From NCBI GenBank assembly GCA_015522745.1, contig WALQ01000043.1:1-8716 (forward strand): a stretch of DNA of 8,716 nucleotides, in the 5' to 3' direction. The position numbers were made by a program, and so were the translations under genes. The notes below the pieces were generated by a model. It was not told where the DNA came from. It worked only from the letters and a program-made list of their open reading frames with translations, and searched no databases. Positions 1 through 6,785 of the stretch are shown piece by piece (within the stretch, counting starts at the first letter, position 1; every line of letters begins with the position of its first letter). Origin of the DNA: Candidatus Aenigmatarchaeota archaeon (GTDB lineage Archaea; Aenigmatarchaeota; Aenigmatarchaeia; GW2011-AR5; WALA01).

Positions 1-1
1 G

Positions 2-328
2 AATAATATATCATCAATTCCGGACATTCTTTTACGCTTGTTGAAATACGAAGATGTAAAATCAAGAGTTTTCGGCACGAGTCAAAAAGACATAATAATG
101 AATTATGCACCCCCTGCAAATTCTTATCTATTTGTTGATGAGCTCACTGACGGTAAAAGAGAAATTGAACTAAGACCTAGCATTGTCATCGCAAATATCG
201 CCACTCCATTCGGGATGGCAAACGTTCTCAAGAAAGGTATTGAAGCCTACGCTGTCAAAATCGCCGACGGAATAGAGGATGACGTCCAGGCGTTCGGTCT
301 AAGCAAGGACGGCACATTAATTTTCTGA
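2..328 (+). CDS. C-terminal part of an unidentified protein, cut by the left edge
   Basis: The reading frame is open from base 2 to the TGA at 326-328 and gives 108 residues. A TTG at 38 could serve as a start, but 12 in-frame codons lie before it with no stop and no ribosome binding site precedes it, so this is most likely the tail of a longer gene. The visible part is soluble-looking, with alternating charged and hydrophobic stretches and no membrane helix or cysteine. A segment rich in isoleucine, alanine and glycine (around residues 60-80 of the visible part, reading PSIVIANIATPFGMANVLKK) looks like strand-loop-helix structure, and an acidic patch follows (ADGIEDD). I do not recognise a family and assign no function. 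The gene faces topA, and their 3' ends overlap by 12 bases (317-328). A T6 run at 336-341, just past the stop and inside topA, could help end transcription. Confidence 0.7.
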   Translation, partial: NNISSIPDILLRLLKYEDVKSRVFGTSQKDIIMNYAPPANSYLFVDELTDGKREIELRPSIVIANIATPFGMANVLKKGIEAYAVKIADGIEDDVQAFGLSKDGTLIF

Positions 329-2488
329 TTCCTGCTTTTTTGATTCCTCACTATCTTTCTGAGACGCAGCATAACGCTCCTTTGCATCCTTGAGTTTGTC
401 CTTGTTCAGCCAGTCTTTTTTCGTCGGGCAGTTCGGGTCAAGGCACATCTCAAATGGGCGCTTACCTTCGCGATAAACGCGTATTATAGGTGTTCCACAA
501 TGGGGGCAAACCTTTCCCGTTGCTTCTATGCGCCCCCTCGCGGGAAGCGGATACGCCGTTTTGCACTTTGGATAATTCGAACATCCAGCAAATCGCTTCT
601 TCGTTTTCCAGCTGAAGAAAACTTTTAGCTCGCCGCCGCAGTTCGGACACTTTCCAAGTATACTCTGCTTTAATTGCGTCTCTTTGACTGCCTCTGTAAG
701 CGCCTTTCCAATGACTTTTTCCTTCTTTTTGAACTTGTTGAATATTTTCGTGAGCTCCTTCTTCGCTTCTTCTATGACTTTGTCCTTGCTGTCATTTCCT
801 TCGAAGACGCCTTCCATTTTCTCCTCAAACTTCCTTGTGAGCTTCGGTGAAACAATTTCAGGAACGTGTTTGTCAAGTATAGCCGCAACTTTTATACCAA
901 GGTCCGTGACCGTGATTGATTTTCCATAAACGTATCCGCGGTCATAAAGTGTTTGAAGTATTTGAGAGCGCGTTGCCTTTGTACCGAGATTGAGCTTTTC
1001 CGCCTCTTTAAGTATCGATCCTTGTGTGTAACGTCCGGGCGGTTGTGTCTCTTTCTTGACTATCTCCACTTTCTTTATTTTCACCTTATCGCCAACGTTC
1101 AACTTTGGAAGCGCGAGCTCATCAAGCTTAGCATAACGCCCATAGTAAAGTGTCCAACCCTTATCAACTGTGCGTTTGCCAACTATTGTGAATATTTCGC
1201 CATTCAAGTTTATGCGCATGGTCAACGATTCACGCTCAGATGGTGAGCCGAATGTCGCGAGAAAGCGGCGCACAATCAAATCGTACACGCGTTGTTGTTG
1301 AGATGTGATTTTTGTAGGAACTTCCCCCGTTGGGTATATTGCAGGGTGGGCGGGATCCTTTTTCTTTCCATTGTTTGGCTTGAGTTCACCTTGCATTAAC
1401 TTCTCTATTAATGGTCTATATCTTGAAAGTTGTGAAAGCTTCGTGAGAACTTTCTTGAAATTTATGCTGTTGGGAAGTATATTTGACGACGTTCTCGGAT
1501 ATGATATGTAACCGTTCTGATAAAGATACTCCGCTATGGACATCGTTTGACGCGGGGAATACCCAAAGTACCTGAACGCCTCTGTCATAAGTGTTGTTGT
1601 ATCAAAAGGCGTGGGTGGAAGTTGCTTGTACTTTCTCTTTTTGAGTGTGTCAACAACTCCGGTTTTCTTCGAAGAAGCGTTTTTGTATGCGGTCTTCGCT
1701 TTTTTCTCATCCCAGAATTTGTCCTTTTCATGCGATGCTTGTATGGCCGCCTTTCCCATCGGAACATAAGCAAAAATTTGCCAGTATGGTTTTGGTTTGA
1801 ATTTCTTTATCTTCTCCTCATGATCATAAAGTATTTTCAGAAAAGGCCCTTGAACACGTCCAGATGAGAGTATTTTAAACCGTTCACCAATGTTTTTTAT
1901 CGCAAGTGTTAGCGCGCGTGAAGTGTTTATTCCATAAAACCAGTCAAGGTAGTGTCTTGTTAGACCTGCTTCAATCTGGTTTCTGTCCATCTTCGGTGAA
2001 GCGTTCTTGAATGACTCAAACAGTTCATCTTTTGTCAACGTCGAAAATTTCATACGTTTTGCATCTTCTAGCTTGAAAATAAATCTAATAATGTTGTATC
2101 CAATTACTGATCCTTCTTGGTCATAGTCTGTGGCAACTATCACGTCCTTGACGCGTGGAGCGAGCTCCTTGAGAACTTCATAGTACTTCTTTGAGAACAT
2201 TGCCTTTCTTGTCGCGCGGTAGGAAGGTATCCACTTAACATCGAATACAGGATATGTCCAACCCTTTGTTGCTTGCTTCAGTGAGTACAAGTGACCAACG
2301 GCCGCCGCAACGACGTACTTCTGGCCATTGTTTTCGAACTCGTAAAGTTTCACACCGTCATTGTCGACCACTTTCGGTTTTTTTGCAAGCGCCTGAGAAA
2401 TTTTCTTCGCTGCTGTCGGCTTCTCGGCAAGTATAAGTGTAACATCCTTCTGAACTTTCTCAACATTCTTTGTTTTCTTCTTTGCCAC
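317..2488 (-). CDS. topA: DNA topoisomerase I, type IA, archaeal form with two zinc fingers
   Basis: This enzyme relaxes negatively supercoiled DNA by cutting one strand through a 5'-phosphotyrosine link. The protein has 723 residues, close to the family's usual size. The TOPRIM domain (about residues 15-155) carries the acidic residues Glu22 (AEKP) and Asp121/Asp123/Glu125 in ATDYDQEGS, where the bacterial form usually reads DxDREGE. The catalytic tyrosine is Tyr330 in ISYPRTSS, with Arg332 beside it. A conserved segment at 484-518 (PPGRYTQ, then GTKATRSQI) returns to the core fold. The C-terminus has two four-cysteine zinc motifs, C614/C617/C636/C642 and C661/C664/C682/C687, followed by a charged Lys/Glu tail. 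The start is GTG, 4 bases after serS, with a GGTGA site overlapping the serS stop. It is the last gene of the tyrS-serS-topA cluster. The family call is firm; exclusive relaxation activity is inferred from the absence of a reverse-gyrase helicase domain. Confidence 0.96.
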   Translation of the reverse strand: MAKKKTKNVEKVQKDVTLILAEKPTAAKKISQALAKKPKVVDNDGVKLYEFENNGQKYVVAAAVGHLYSLKQATKGWTYPVFDVKWIPSYRATRKAMFSKKYYEVLKELAPRVKDVIVATDYDQEGSVIGYNIIRFIFKLEDAKRMKFSTLTKDELFESFKNASPKMDRNQIEAGLTRHYLDWFYGINTSRALTLAIKNIGERFKILSSGRVQGPFLKILYDHEEKIKKFKPKPYWQIFAYVPMGKAAIQASHEKDKFWDEKKAKTAYKNASSKKTGVVDTLKKRKYKQLPPTPFDTTTLMTEAFRYFGYSPRQTMSIAEYLYQNGYISYPRTSSNILPNSINFKKVLTKLSQLSRYRPLIEKLMQGELKPNNGKKKDPAHPAIYPTGEVPTKITSQQQRVYDLIVRRFLATFGSPSERESLTMRINLNGEIFTIVGKRTVDKGWTLYYGRYAKLDELALPKLNVGDKVKIKKVEIVKKETQPPGRYTQGSILKEAEKLNLGTKATRSQILQTLYDRGYVYGKSITVTDLGIKVAAILDKHVPEIVSPKLTRKFEEKMEGVFEGNDSKDKVIEEAKKELTKIFNKFKKKEKVIGKALTEAVKETQLKQSILGKCPNCGGELKVFFSWKTKKRFAGCSNYPKCKTAYPLPARGRIEATGKVCPHCGTPIIRVYREGKRPFEMCLDPNCPTKKDWLNKDKLKDAKERYAASQKDSEESKKQESEN

Positions 2489-2492
2489 GAAA

Positions 2493-2498
2493 TCACCC
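2493..2498 (-). promoter_or_regulatory. Shine-Dalgarno site of topA, overlapping the serS stop
   Basis: On the minus strand GGGTGA lies 4 bases before the GTG start of topA, and its TGA is the stop codon of serS. It matches the archaeal 16S rRNA tail complement (GGTGAT). The spacing is short. The arrangement suggests that ribosomes ending serS re-initiate on topA, and it supports the GTG at 2486-2488 as the start. Confidence 0.75.
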
Positions 2499-3821
2499 TA
2501 TCACATCAAATCCCGTGTACTTCACAAGCACGTCCGGAATGCGCACAGTCCCATCTGGTTGCTGATAATTTTCGAGTATGGCTATCATGGCGCGCGTTGT
2601 CGCGAGAGCCGTGCTATTCAATGTATGAACGTACTTCGCCGGTTGCCCTGGGGCCTTCCTGTAACGAATGTTCAAACGGCGCGATTGATAATCTGTGCAA
2701 TTAGAACACGACACGACCTCGCGGAACTTTCCCTGACCCGGAAGCCACGCTTCTATATCGTACTTCTTTGATGCCACTGAGCCGAGGTCTCCTGTGCAAA
2801 CGTTCACAACTCTGTAAGGTATGCCGAGTTTTTGGAATATTTCTTCGGCATTGGCGAGCAACCTCTCGTGCTCTTTTTTCGAGTCCTCAGGTTTACAGTA
2901 AACAAACTGCTCAATCTTATTGAATTGGTGAACGCGGAAAATGCCCTTTGTGTCCTTTCCGTGCGAACCTGCCTCTTTTCTGAAGCACGGCGACACCCCA
3001 GCGAGCCTTATAGGAAGTCCGTCCTCATTCAAAACTTCGTTCATATAATATCCGGCGAGCGGATGCTCCGCTGTTGGTATCATATATAAGTCTTCGCCAT
3101 CGACTTTGTAAATCACGTCTTCAAAGTCTTTGAAGCTCGTCACGCCCTCTTCGACTGCACGGTGAACCATAAACGGCGGTTCGACGAGAATAAATCCCTT
3201 ATCGCGAAAAATATCAAGTGCAAATCTTATGAGTGCCTGCTCAAGTATGACAAGCTCATTTTTCAGGTAATAAAATCTTGCTCCGCTTACTTTTGCCGCT
3301 CGGTCCAAGTCAAACAAGTCGTGCTTGAGCCCTATATCTATGTGGTCGAGAATCTTGAAATTCGCGATGTCGTAATCCATCTCCCCGCGGGACGCGTCTA
3401 TGAACCGTTGCGCGTCCTCTTTGCGCACAATGGCATGGCCGAAGAACTTCATGGGAACGTTGTCCTCGTCACTCTCTCCGAGAGGAACGCTTTCATCGAG
3501 TATGTTCGGCAGGCCCATCAAGATCGAATTGAGTTTCTTTTCAACATCGCCGAGCTCCTCCTCCATTGACTTTATTTCTTTCGGAATTTCTTTGATTTCG
3601 TGTAACATATTTGAGAAATCCTCGCCTTTGGATTTCGCTTCGGCGACCTTCTTCGTGACTTCGTTTCTCTTGTGCCTGAGAGAATCAAGCTCCTTCTGGA
3701 GTGATGAGCGCTTCTTGTCCAACTCGAGTATCTCGTCGACAACTTTCATATCTTGCCCGCGCTTTTTCAAATCTTCACGAAGGACATTTGGATTCTCACG
3801 GATTTCCTTTATCCACATCAT
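2493..3821 (-). CDS. serS: Seryl-tRNA synthetase, canonical class II type
   Basis: This enzyme charges tRNA-Ser with serine using ATP, in the cytoplasm. The 442-residue length is normal for the family. Residues 1-105 form the charged helical hairpin (coiled-coil arm) that grips the long variable arm of tRNA-Ser. The catalytic core follows. Motif 1 covers about 181-219 (ARFYYLKNELVILEQ onward). The serine-site TAE is at 250-252. Motif 2 starts at Phe280-Arg281 and continues through GSHGKDTKG to FRVHQF. Motif 3 is NSTALATTRAMIAILENYQ at 402-420, with the conserved Arg410. These mark the ordinary SerRS, not the rare form found in some methanogens. The ATG at 3819-3821 overlaps the tyrS stop (ATGA), and a second ATG follows directly (MMW). 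The first start is preferred because GAGG lies 8 bases upstream of it. It sits between tyrS and topA and is probably translated by coupling. Confidence 0.97.
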   Translation of the reverse strand: MMWIKEIRENPNVLREDLKKRGQDMKVVDEILELDKKRSSLQKELDSLRHKRNEVTKKVAEAKSKGEDFSNMLHEIKEIPKEIKSMEEELGDVEKKLNSILMGLPNILDESVPLGESDEDNVPMKFFGHAIVRKEDAQRFIDASRGEMDYDIANFKILDHIDIGLKHDLFDLDRAAKVSGARFYYLKNELVILEQALIRFALDIFRDKGFILVEPPFMVHRAVEEGVTSFKDFEDVIYKVDGEDLYMIPTAEHPLAGYYMNEVLNEDGLPIRLAGVSPCFRKEAGSHGKDTKGIFRVHQFNKIEQFVYCKPEDSKKEHERLLANAEEIFQKLGIPYRVVNVCTGDLGSVASKKYDIEAWLPGQGKFREVVSCSNCTDYQSRRLNIRYRKAPGQPAKYVHTLNSTALATTRAMIAILENYQQPDGTVRIPDVLVKYTGFDVIG

Positions 3822-4819
3822 GATATCATCCTCAAAACGTCTTTGAACTTTTTATTATCAAAATGATAGCGCACTGGTTCTATTATATCATTCAGATATC
3901 TCGCAACATTGCGCTTCAAATCGAGTGGATGTATCTCTCCGCGTTCATAAATCTTCTGGAAGTCGTTGGCAACCGTTATGTTCCCGCCAAATTTTTCCGG
4001 TCGCTCTATGACAACTTCTCCTTTAATTGGGATTATCACATACTTCATGAGCTCAGCAACAGGATTCCCTCCAACGACTTTCTCAGGGCACCACGCATGG
4101 TTTATTTTCCTTTCGACATCTTCTTTGGAATCGTGAATGAATATCGCCGTTTCGGGTTTAGACTTTGACATTTTCTCTCCTGTTTTGAGTCCAGGGAGAA
4201 TGTGGTGATGCATTGCTATTGGCTTCTTCCAACCGAGCTTTGGAAACACTTCGCGTGCGAGAACGTGAATCTTTCTTTGGTCCATTCCCGCGTGAGCAAC
4301 ATCAACGCCGAGCGTCCGAATATCCACTGCTTGCATGGCCGGGTAAATGTACTGTGCAGTGTCGAGCTTGTCCTTCTCGCTTCTTCCCATTATTGTCAGA
4401 CATCGCACGGTTCTCGTGAGCGTCGTCCTCTTCGCAAACCTTATGACGTTTCTCCAATAATCATTATCGTACATCTCTGAACCGCGGACTATTTTCACAC
4501 CTGGGCAAAAGAATTTGAAACCCTCCTCGAAGTAGTCCGCCGCAAGTTTTATCTTTTCGAGGTCGCCTCCGAGCTTGTTGTTTATCCACGCGTGCCAATC
4601 TGCGAGGAACACCGTAGCGTCAAAACCCGCCTTTATGAATCTGTTTATCATCAATCCGGACAGTATGAGCGTCCCTATGTGCATGCGCCCGGATACCTCG
4701 AATCCTATGTAATGCTTCGGGCGGTCGTTTGTCTCGAGAAGATCGCGGAGATCATCTTCTACGATTATCTCCTCGAGAGGAGTTGCCCTCAAAATTTCCA
4801 ATTTTGTTTCAACGTCCAT
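3818..4819 (-). CDS. tyrS: Tyrosyl-tRNA synthetase, archaeal/eukaryal type
   Basis: This class I enzyme charges tRNA-Tyr with tyrosine. It has 333 residues, somewhat longer than the 306-residue Methanocaldococcus jannaschii enzyme, and lacks the C-terminal S4-like domain of bacterial TyrRS. The HIGH-type signature reads HIGT (47-50) and the KMSKS loop is exact (216-220). By alignment from memory to the M. jannaschii enzyme, the tyrosine-binding residues are kept: Tyr37 (its Tyr32), Tyr159 (Tyr151), Gln163 (Gln155), Asp166 (Asp158) and Gln181 (Gln173). Asp300, in HPLDLK, matches Asp286, which contacts the anticodon G34. These residues separate it from the related TrpRS. The start is ATG, with AGGTG 5 bases upstream. 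It is the first gene of the tyrS-serS-topA cluster, and its stop overlaps the serS start by 4 bases. A TATA-like element lies in the 66-base gap before it. Confidence 0.96.
   Translation of the reverse strand: MDVETKLEILRATPLEEIIVEDDLRDLLETNDRPKHYIGFEVSGRMHIGTLILSGLMINRFIKAGFDATVFLADWHAWINNKLGGDLEKIKLAADYFEEGFKFFCPGVKIVRGSEMYDNDYWRNVIRFAKRTTLTRTVRCLTIMGRSEKDKLDTAQYIYPAMQAVDIRTLGVDVAHAGMDQRKIHVLAREVFPKLGWKKPIAMHHHILPGLKTGEKMSKSKPETAIFIHDSKEDVERKINHAWCPEKVVGGNPVAELMKYVIIPIKGEVVIERPEKFGGNITVANDFQKIYERGEIHPLDLKRNVARYLNDIIEPVRYHFDNKKFKDVLRMIS
3830..3833 (-). promoter_or_regulatory. Shine-Dalgarno site of serS, inside the end of tyrS
   Basis: GAGG on the minus strand is 8 bases upstream of the serS ATG and 11 bases from the adjacent second ATG. 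It therefore favours the first of the two tandem Met codons. It lies within the last codons of tyrS, as expected for a coupled operon. Confidence 0.6.
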
Positions 4820-4824
4820 TTGAA

Positions 4825-4829
4825 CACCT
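4825..4829 (-). promoter_or_regulatory. Shine-Dalgarno site of tyrS
   Basis: AGGTG on the minus strand lies 5 bases before the ATG of tyrS, at normal spacing. It supports the ATG at 4817-4819 and implies that the tyrS mRNA has a leader, unlike the two genes flanking 5405-5507. Confidence 0.7.
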
Positions 4830-4869
4830 ATATAATATACTTGTTTCTTTACTTTATTTAACAGAAGAA

Positions 4870-4884
4870 TTTTTAAATGATTTC
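4870..4884 (-). promoter_or_regulatory. Candidate BRE/TATA promoter for tyrS-serS-topA
   Basis: On the minus strand GAAATC (BRE-like, 4879-4884) is followed by ATTTAAAAA (TATA-like, 4870-4878). With the usual archaeal offset of about 26-27 bases from the TATA centre, transcription would start near 4847 and leave a leader of about 28 bases that contains the AGGTG site. A second AT-rich stretch at 4852-4861 (TTAAATAAAG) is an alternative and would give a leader of about 11 bases. The gap is AT-rich throughout, so the exact element is uncertain. Confidence 0.45.
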
Positions 4885-4885
4885 A

Positions 4886-5404
4886 TCAATTGATGGAATA
4901 ATCAAATGGGGCATTCGGTTTGATAATTTCATACTTCCCGACGAAATGATTGTTCAAATTGTCCTGGAGACGCATAATGCTTTTGTAAAGCATCTCGAGT
5001 ATCATTGTTCTGTACTCTTTATCAAAATTTATTATGGATGCTTCGGCACCGTCGCGTTCAAGACCGCTGTGCGTTATGAAATTAAAGAGGTTTGTATTAT
5101 AATGTTCATTGAGAATGTCTATTCCTTCATAAGGTATCGGCCCTCCATTTCTAATAAGACGGATTGTCTCCTCATCTATATTGGAGACAATTATTTCTTT
5201 GTTTTTCGCAATAGGCACCATTGGAACATACATCAATGTCTCCATATCATTAACAATGAATACTTTTTCCCATTTTTTGTTTTGTTCAGAGAGACCGCTA
5301 CTAATTTCATCGAACGCCTTGCTCATTTCCGCAAGAAAGATATGCATGACTTTCACTGGTTTGTACTTTTCCGTCAGCAGTCCTGGAACATCCATGAGGT
5401 ACAT
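4886..5404 (-). CDS. Unidentified 172-residue protein, AT-rich gene
   Basis: I recognise no family. The protein is soluble-looking, with no signal peptide, membrane helix or cysteine and a single tryptophan (Trp45). Residues 16-45 are probably helical (VKVMHIFLAEMSKAF onward). A strand-rich part follows (about 47-75: KVFIVND, YVPMVPI, KEIIVSN), then a short GGP turn (87-89), and a second helical part at 128-152 (FDKEYRTMILEMLYKSIMRL). That suggests an alpha/beta domain, which is inference. The ATG at 5402-5404 is preferred because a TATA-like element lies at the leaderless distance; Met4 (5393-5395) is an alternative, and neither has a Shine-Dalgarno site. Four sampled 60-base lines within it average about 36% GC, against about 48-53% in sampled serS and tyrS lines. 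It lies 66 bases upstream of tyrS and is divergent from the nuclease. An overlapping antisense frame is a weaker candidate. Confidence 0.75.
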   Translation of the reverse strand: MYLMDVPGLLTEKYKPVKVMHIFLAEMSKAFDEISSGLSEQNKKWEKVFIVNDMETLMYVPMVPIAKNKEIIVSNIDEETIRLIRNGGPIPYEGIDILNEHYNTNLFNFITHSGLERDGAEASIINFDKEYRTMILEMLYKSIMRLQDNLNNHFVGKYEIIKPNAPFDYSIN

Positions 5405-5420
5405 GAGAAAAGAATGCCCG

Positions 5421-5432
5421 TTTAAATTTAAA
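5421..5432 (-). promoter_or_regulatory. TATA-like element of the 172-residue gene
   Basis: TTTAAATTTAAA is a symmetric AT block whose centre lies about 22 bases upstream of the ATG at 5402-5404. With the usual archaeal TATA-to-start offset, transcription would begin at or within a few bases of that ATG, giving a leaderless message. This fits the lack of a Shine-Dalgarno site. The symmetry means the element alone does not fix direction. Confidence 0.55.
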
Positions 5433-5474
5433 TTGTTATCCCATAGTAATTATTGATTTGAACGATTAGAAAAC

Positions 5475-5482
5475 TATTTATA
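5475..5482 (+). promoter_or_regulatory. TATA-like element of the beta-CASP nuclease gene
   Basis: TATTTATA is preceded by a purine-rich GAAAAC that resembles a BRE. Its centre lies about 29 bases upstream of the GTG at 5508. Transcription would therefore start about 2-3 bases before the GTG, giving a leaderless or nearly leaderless mRNA. Confidence 0.55.
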
Positions 5483-5507
5483 CCATTAAAAACAAGTTTT
5501 TTAGAAG

Positions 5508-6752
5508 GTGATTAAAATTAAAATAGAATTTTTAGGCGGAGCTCACGAAGTCGGAAAATCGGGCTTCCTGCTCGATGGTCGCGTAGCTCTTGATTATGGT
5601 GTTAAAATAGGAATGGAAGAGCCGGAGTACTTACCGTCGTTAAAAATAGATGCTGTCTTGCTCAGCCATGCACATCTCGACCACTGCGGATCGATTCCTG
5701 TGCTTTTCAACAAAGGTCATCCAAAAACCATCGCGACTCCCGAGACTCTCGACCTATCAAAAATGCTCCTCATGGACTCGTATAAAGTTTCGTTGAAGCA
5801 GGGGTACAAACCCCCATACAGAAAGCAGAACATCAAAAAGGCGTTCGCACGTTTCGACCCAATAGAGTACAACGAACAGCGCAATGTAGCGGGATTCAAT
5901 GTCGAATACTTCGACGCCGGCCACATACCTGGAAGCTCCGGAATACTTTTGAACAAAGAAGGAAAAAGAATTTTCTACACGGGAGACATAAACCTCTCAT
6001 CAACGTATTTGCTCAATGGCGCAACCCTGCCTAAAAAAACAGACGTGCTTATAATGGAGAGCACATATGGGAATCGAGAACACCCACCACGAGAAGAAGA
6101 GGAAAAGCGCTTCGTAGACGCAGTAAATGAAGGCCTTGAGAAAGGTGAGAAAATACTTCTCCCCTGTTTTGCTGTGGGGCGATCGCAGGAAGTCTTGTTG
6201 ATGCTCAACAAGTACAGATACAAGAAAATCGCAATCGATGGTATGATAAAACAATCTTCCGAAATCATACTTTACTACAAGAAAAACATAAGGAATTACC
6301 AAAATCTAAAAAGCATACTCGACCGCGTGACATGGGTTCGCGGAACTAGAGCGCGTGATGAGGCAATAGACACAAAAAACATATTCGTCACGACGTCTGG
6401 AATGATGACTGGCGGCCCTATTGTCTACCTCTTGGAGAAGATGAGAAACGACAACATAAGAATAATATTCACAGGATATCTTGTTGAAGACACTCCGGGA
6501 AGGAGACTGTTCGAAACCGGAATATTCTCAAATGATGAGGATGAATTCCCAATAGATGCGCCAATGTTTAGATTCGATTTCTCAGCCCACGCAGGGCAGA
6601 GCGAACTTCTTGACATTGTAAGAAGGCTCAATCCGAAGAAGGTCTTCGTCGTCCACGGCGACGACACGGACAAGTTCGCCGACTTAATATCGGACGAATT
6701 CAAGGATGTCGACGTGGAAGCGCCGGAAATCGGAGACGTCGCGACGATATAA
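5508..6752 (+). CDS. Beta-CASP metallo-beta-lactamase ribonuclease, aCPSF2-like
   Basis: This is a zinc-dependent nuclease of the CPSF73/RNase J superfamily, which processes or degrades RNA. All catalytic motifs are visible: Asp29 (motif 1), HAHLDH at 54-59 (motif 2), His139 in DAGHIPGSS (motif 3) and Asp160 in YTGD (motif 4). The beta-CASP set is Glu184 (ESTYG, motif A), His361 (DFSAHAGQ, motif B) and His383 (VVHGD, motif C). Histidine at motif C is typical of RNA-acting members. TSGMMTGGP (296-304) is a CPSF-family signature. At 414 residues it has no N-terminal KH domains, which excludes aCPSF1. The size fits aCPSF2 better than aRNase J, but that subclass is inferred. The GTG start begins directly at the first strand of the fold. 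A GGTGAT overlaps this start, so an ATT at 5517 is a remote alternative. It is divergent from the 172-residue gene and convergent with hppA. Confidence 0.93.
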   Translation: MIKIKIEFLGGAHEVGKSGFLLDGRVALDYGVKIGMEEPEYLPSLKIDAVLLSHAHLDHCGSIPVLFNKGHPKTIATPETLDLSKMLLMDSYKVSLKQGYKPPYRKQNIKKAFARFDPIEYNEQRNVAGFNVEYFDAGHIPGSSGILLNKEGKRIFYTGDINLSSTYLLNGATLPKKTDVLIMESTYGNREHPPREEEEKRFVDAVNEGLEKGEKILLPCFAVGRSQEVLLMLNKYRYKKIAIDGMIKQSSEIILYYKKNIRNYQNLKSILDRVTWVRGTRARDEAIDTKNIFVTTSGMMTGGPIVYLLEKMRNDNIRIIFTGYLVEDTPGRRLFETGIFSNDEDEFPIDAPMFRFDFSAHAGQSELLDIVRRLNPKKVFVVHGDDTDKFADLISDEFKDVDVEAPEIGDVATI

Positions 6753-6757
6753 TGTGC

Positions 6758-6785
6758 TTTTCTAATGGGTTCAAGCGTTAGAAAA
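6758..6785. terminator. Inverted repeat between convergent genes, possible two-way terminator
   Basis: TTTTCTAA (6758-6765) pairs perfectly with TTAGAAAA (6778-6785). As RNA the stem extends by a U-G and a G-C pair to 10 bp, with an 8-base loop (6768-6775). It starts 5 bases after the nuclease stop. On the minus strand it follows pyrimidine tracts (CTTTCCCTTTTCC) just beyond the hppA stop. Archaeal termination relies mainly on U tracts, so those tracts may matter more than the stem. The role is inferred from position. Confidence 0.5.

Noticed and set aside
462..650. Minus-strand 62-residue frame inside topA, and similar short frames within the other genes
   Set aside because: They lie in other frames of strongly supported genes and have no start signals or recognisable domains.
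3162..3846. Long plus-strand frames of 135 and 148 residues opposite serS
   Set aside because: They are antisense to a clearly conserved synthetase, have serine- or cysteine-rich unnatural composition and show no initiation signals.
4877..5425. A 182-residue plus-strand frame covering the whole 172-residue gene in antisense
   Set aside because: Its codons align back-to-back with those of the minus-strand gene, which readily produces shadow frames. Its product is overloaded with Phe, Tyr, His, Cys and Trp, while the minus-strand product has a normal Glu/Lys/Ile-rich composition and a well-placed TATA element.
5488..5501. AAAAAC/GTTTTT inverted repeat before the nuclease gene
   Set aside because: The loop would be only 2 bases and the arms are simple A and T runs. 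Such matches are expected by chance in this AT-rich gap.
6766..6777. GGTTCAAG resembling a tRNA T-loop
   Set aside because: There is no G:C-rich T stem, acceptor stem, anticodon arm or D arm around it. The bases form the loop of the convergent-gap hairpin.
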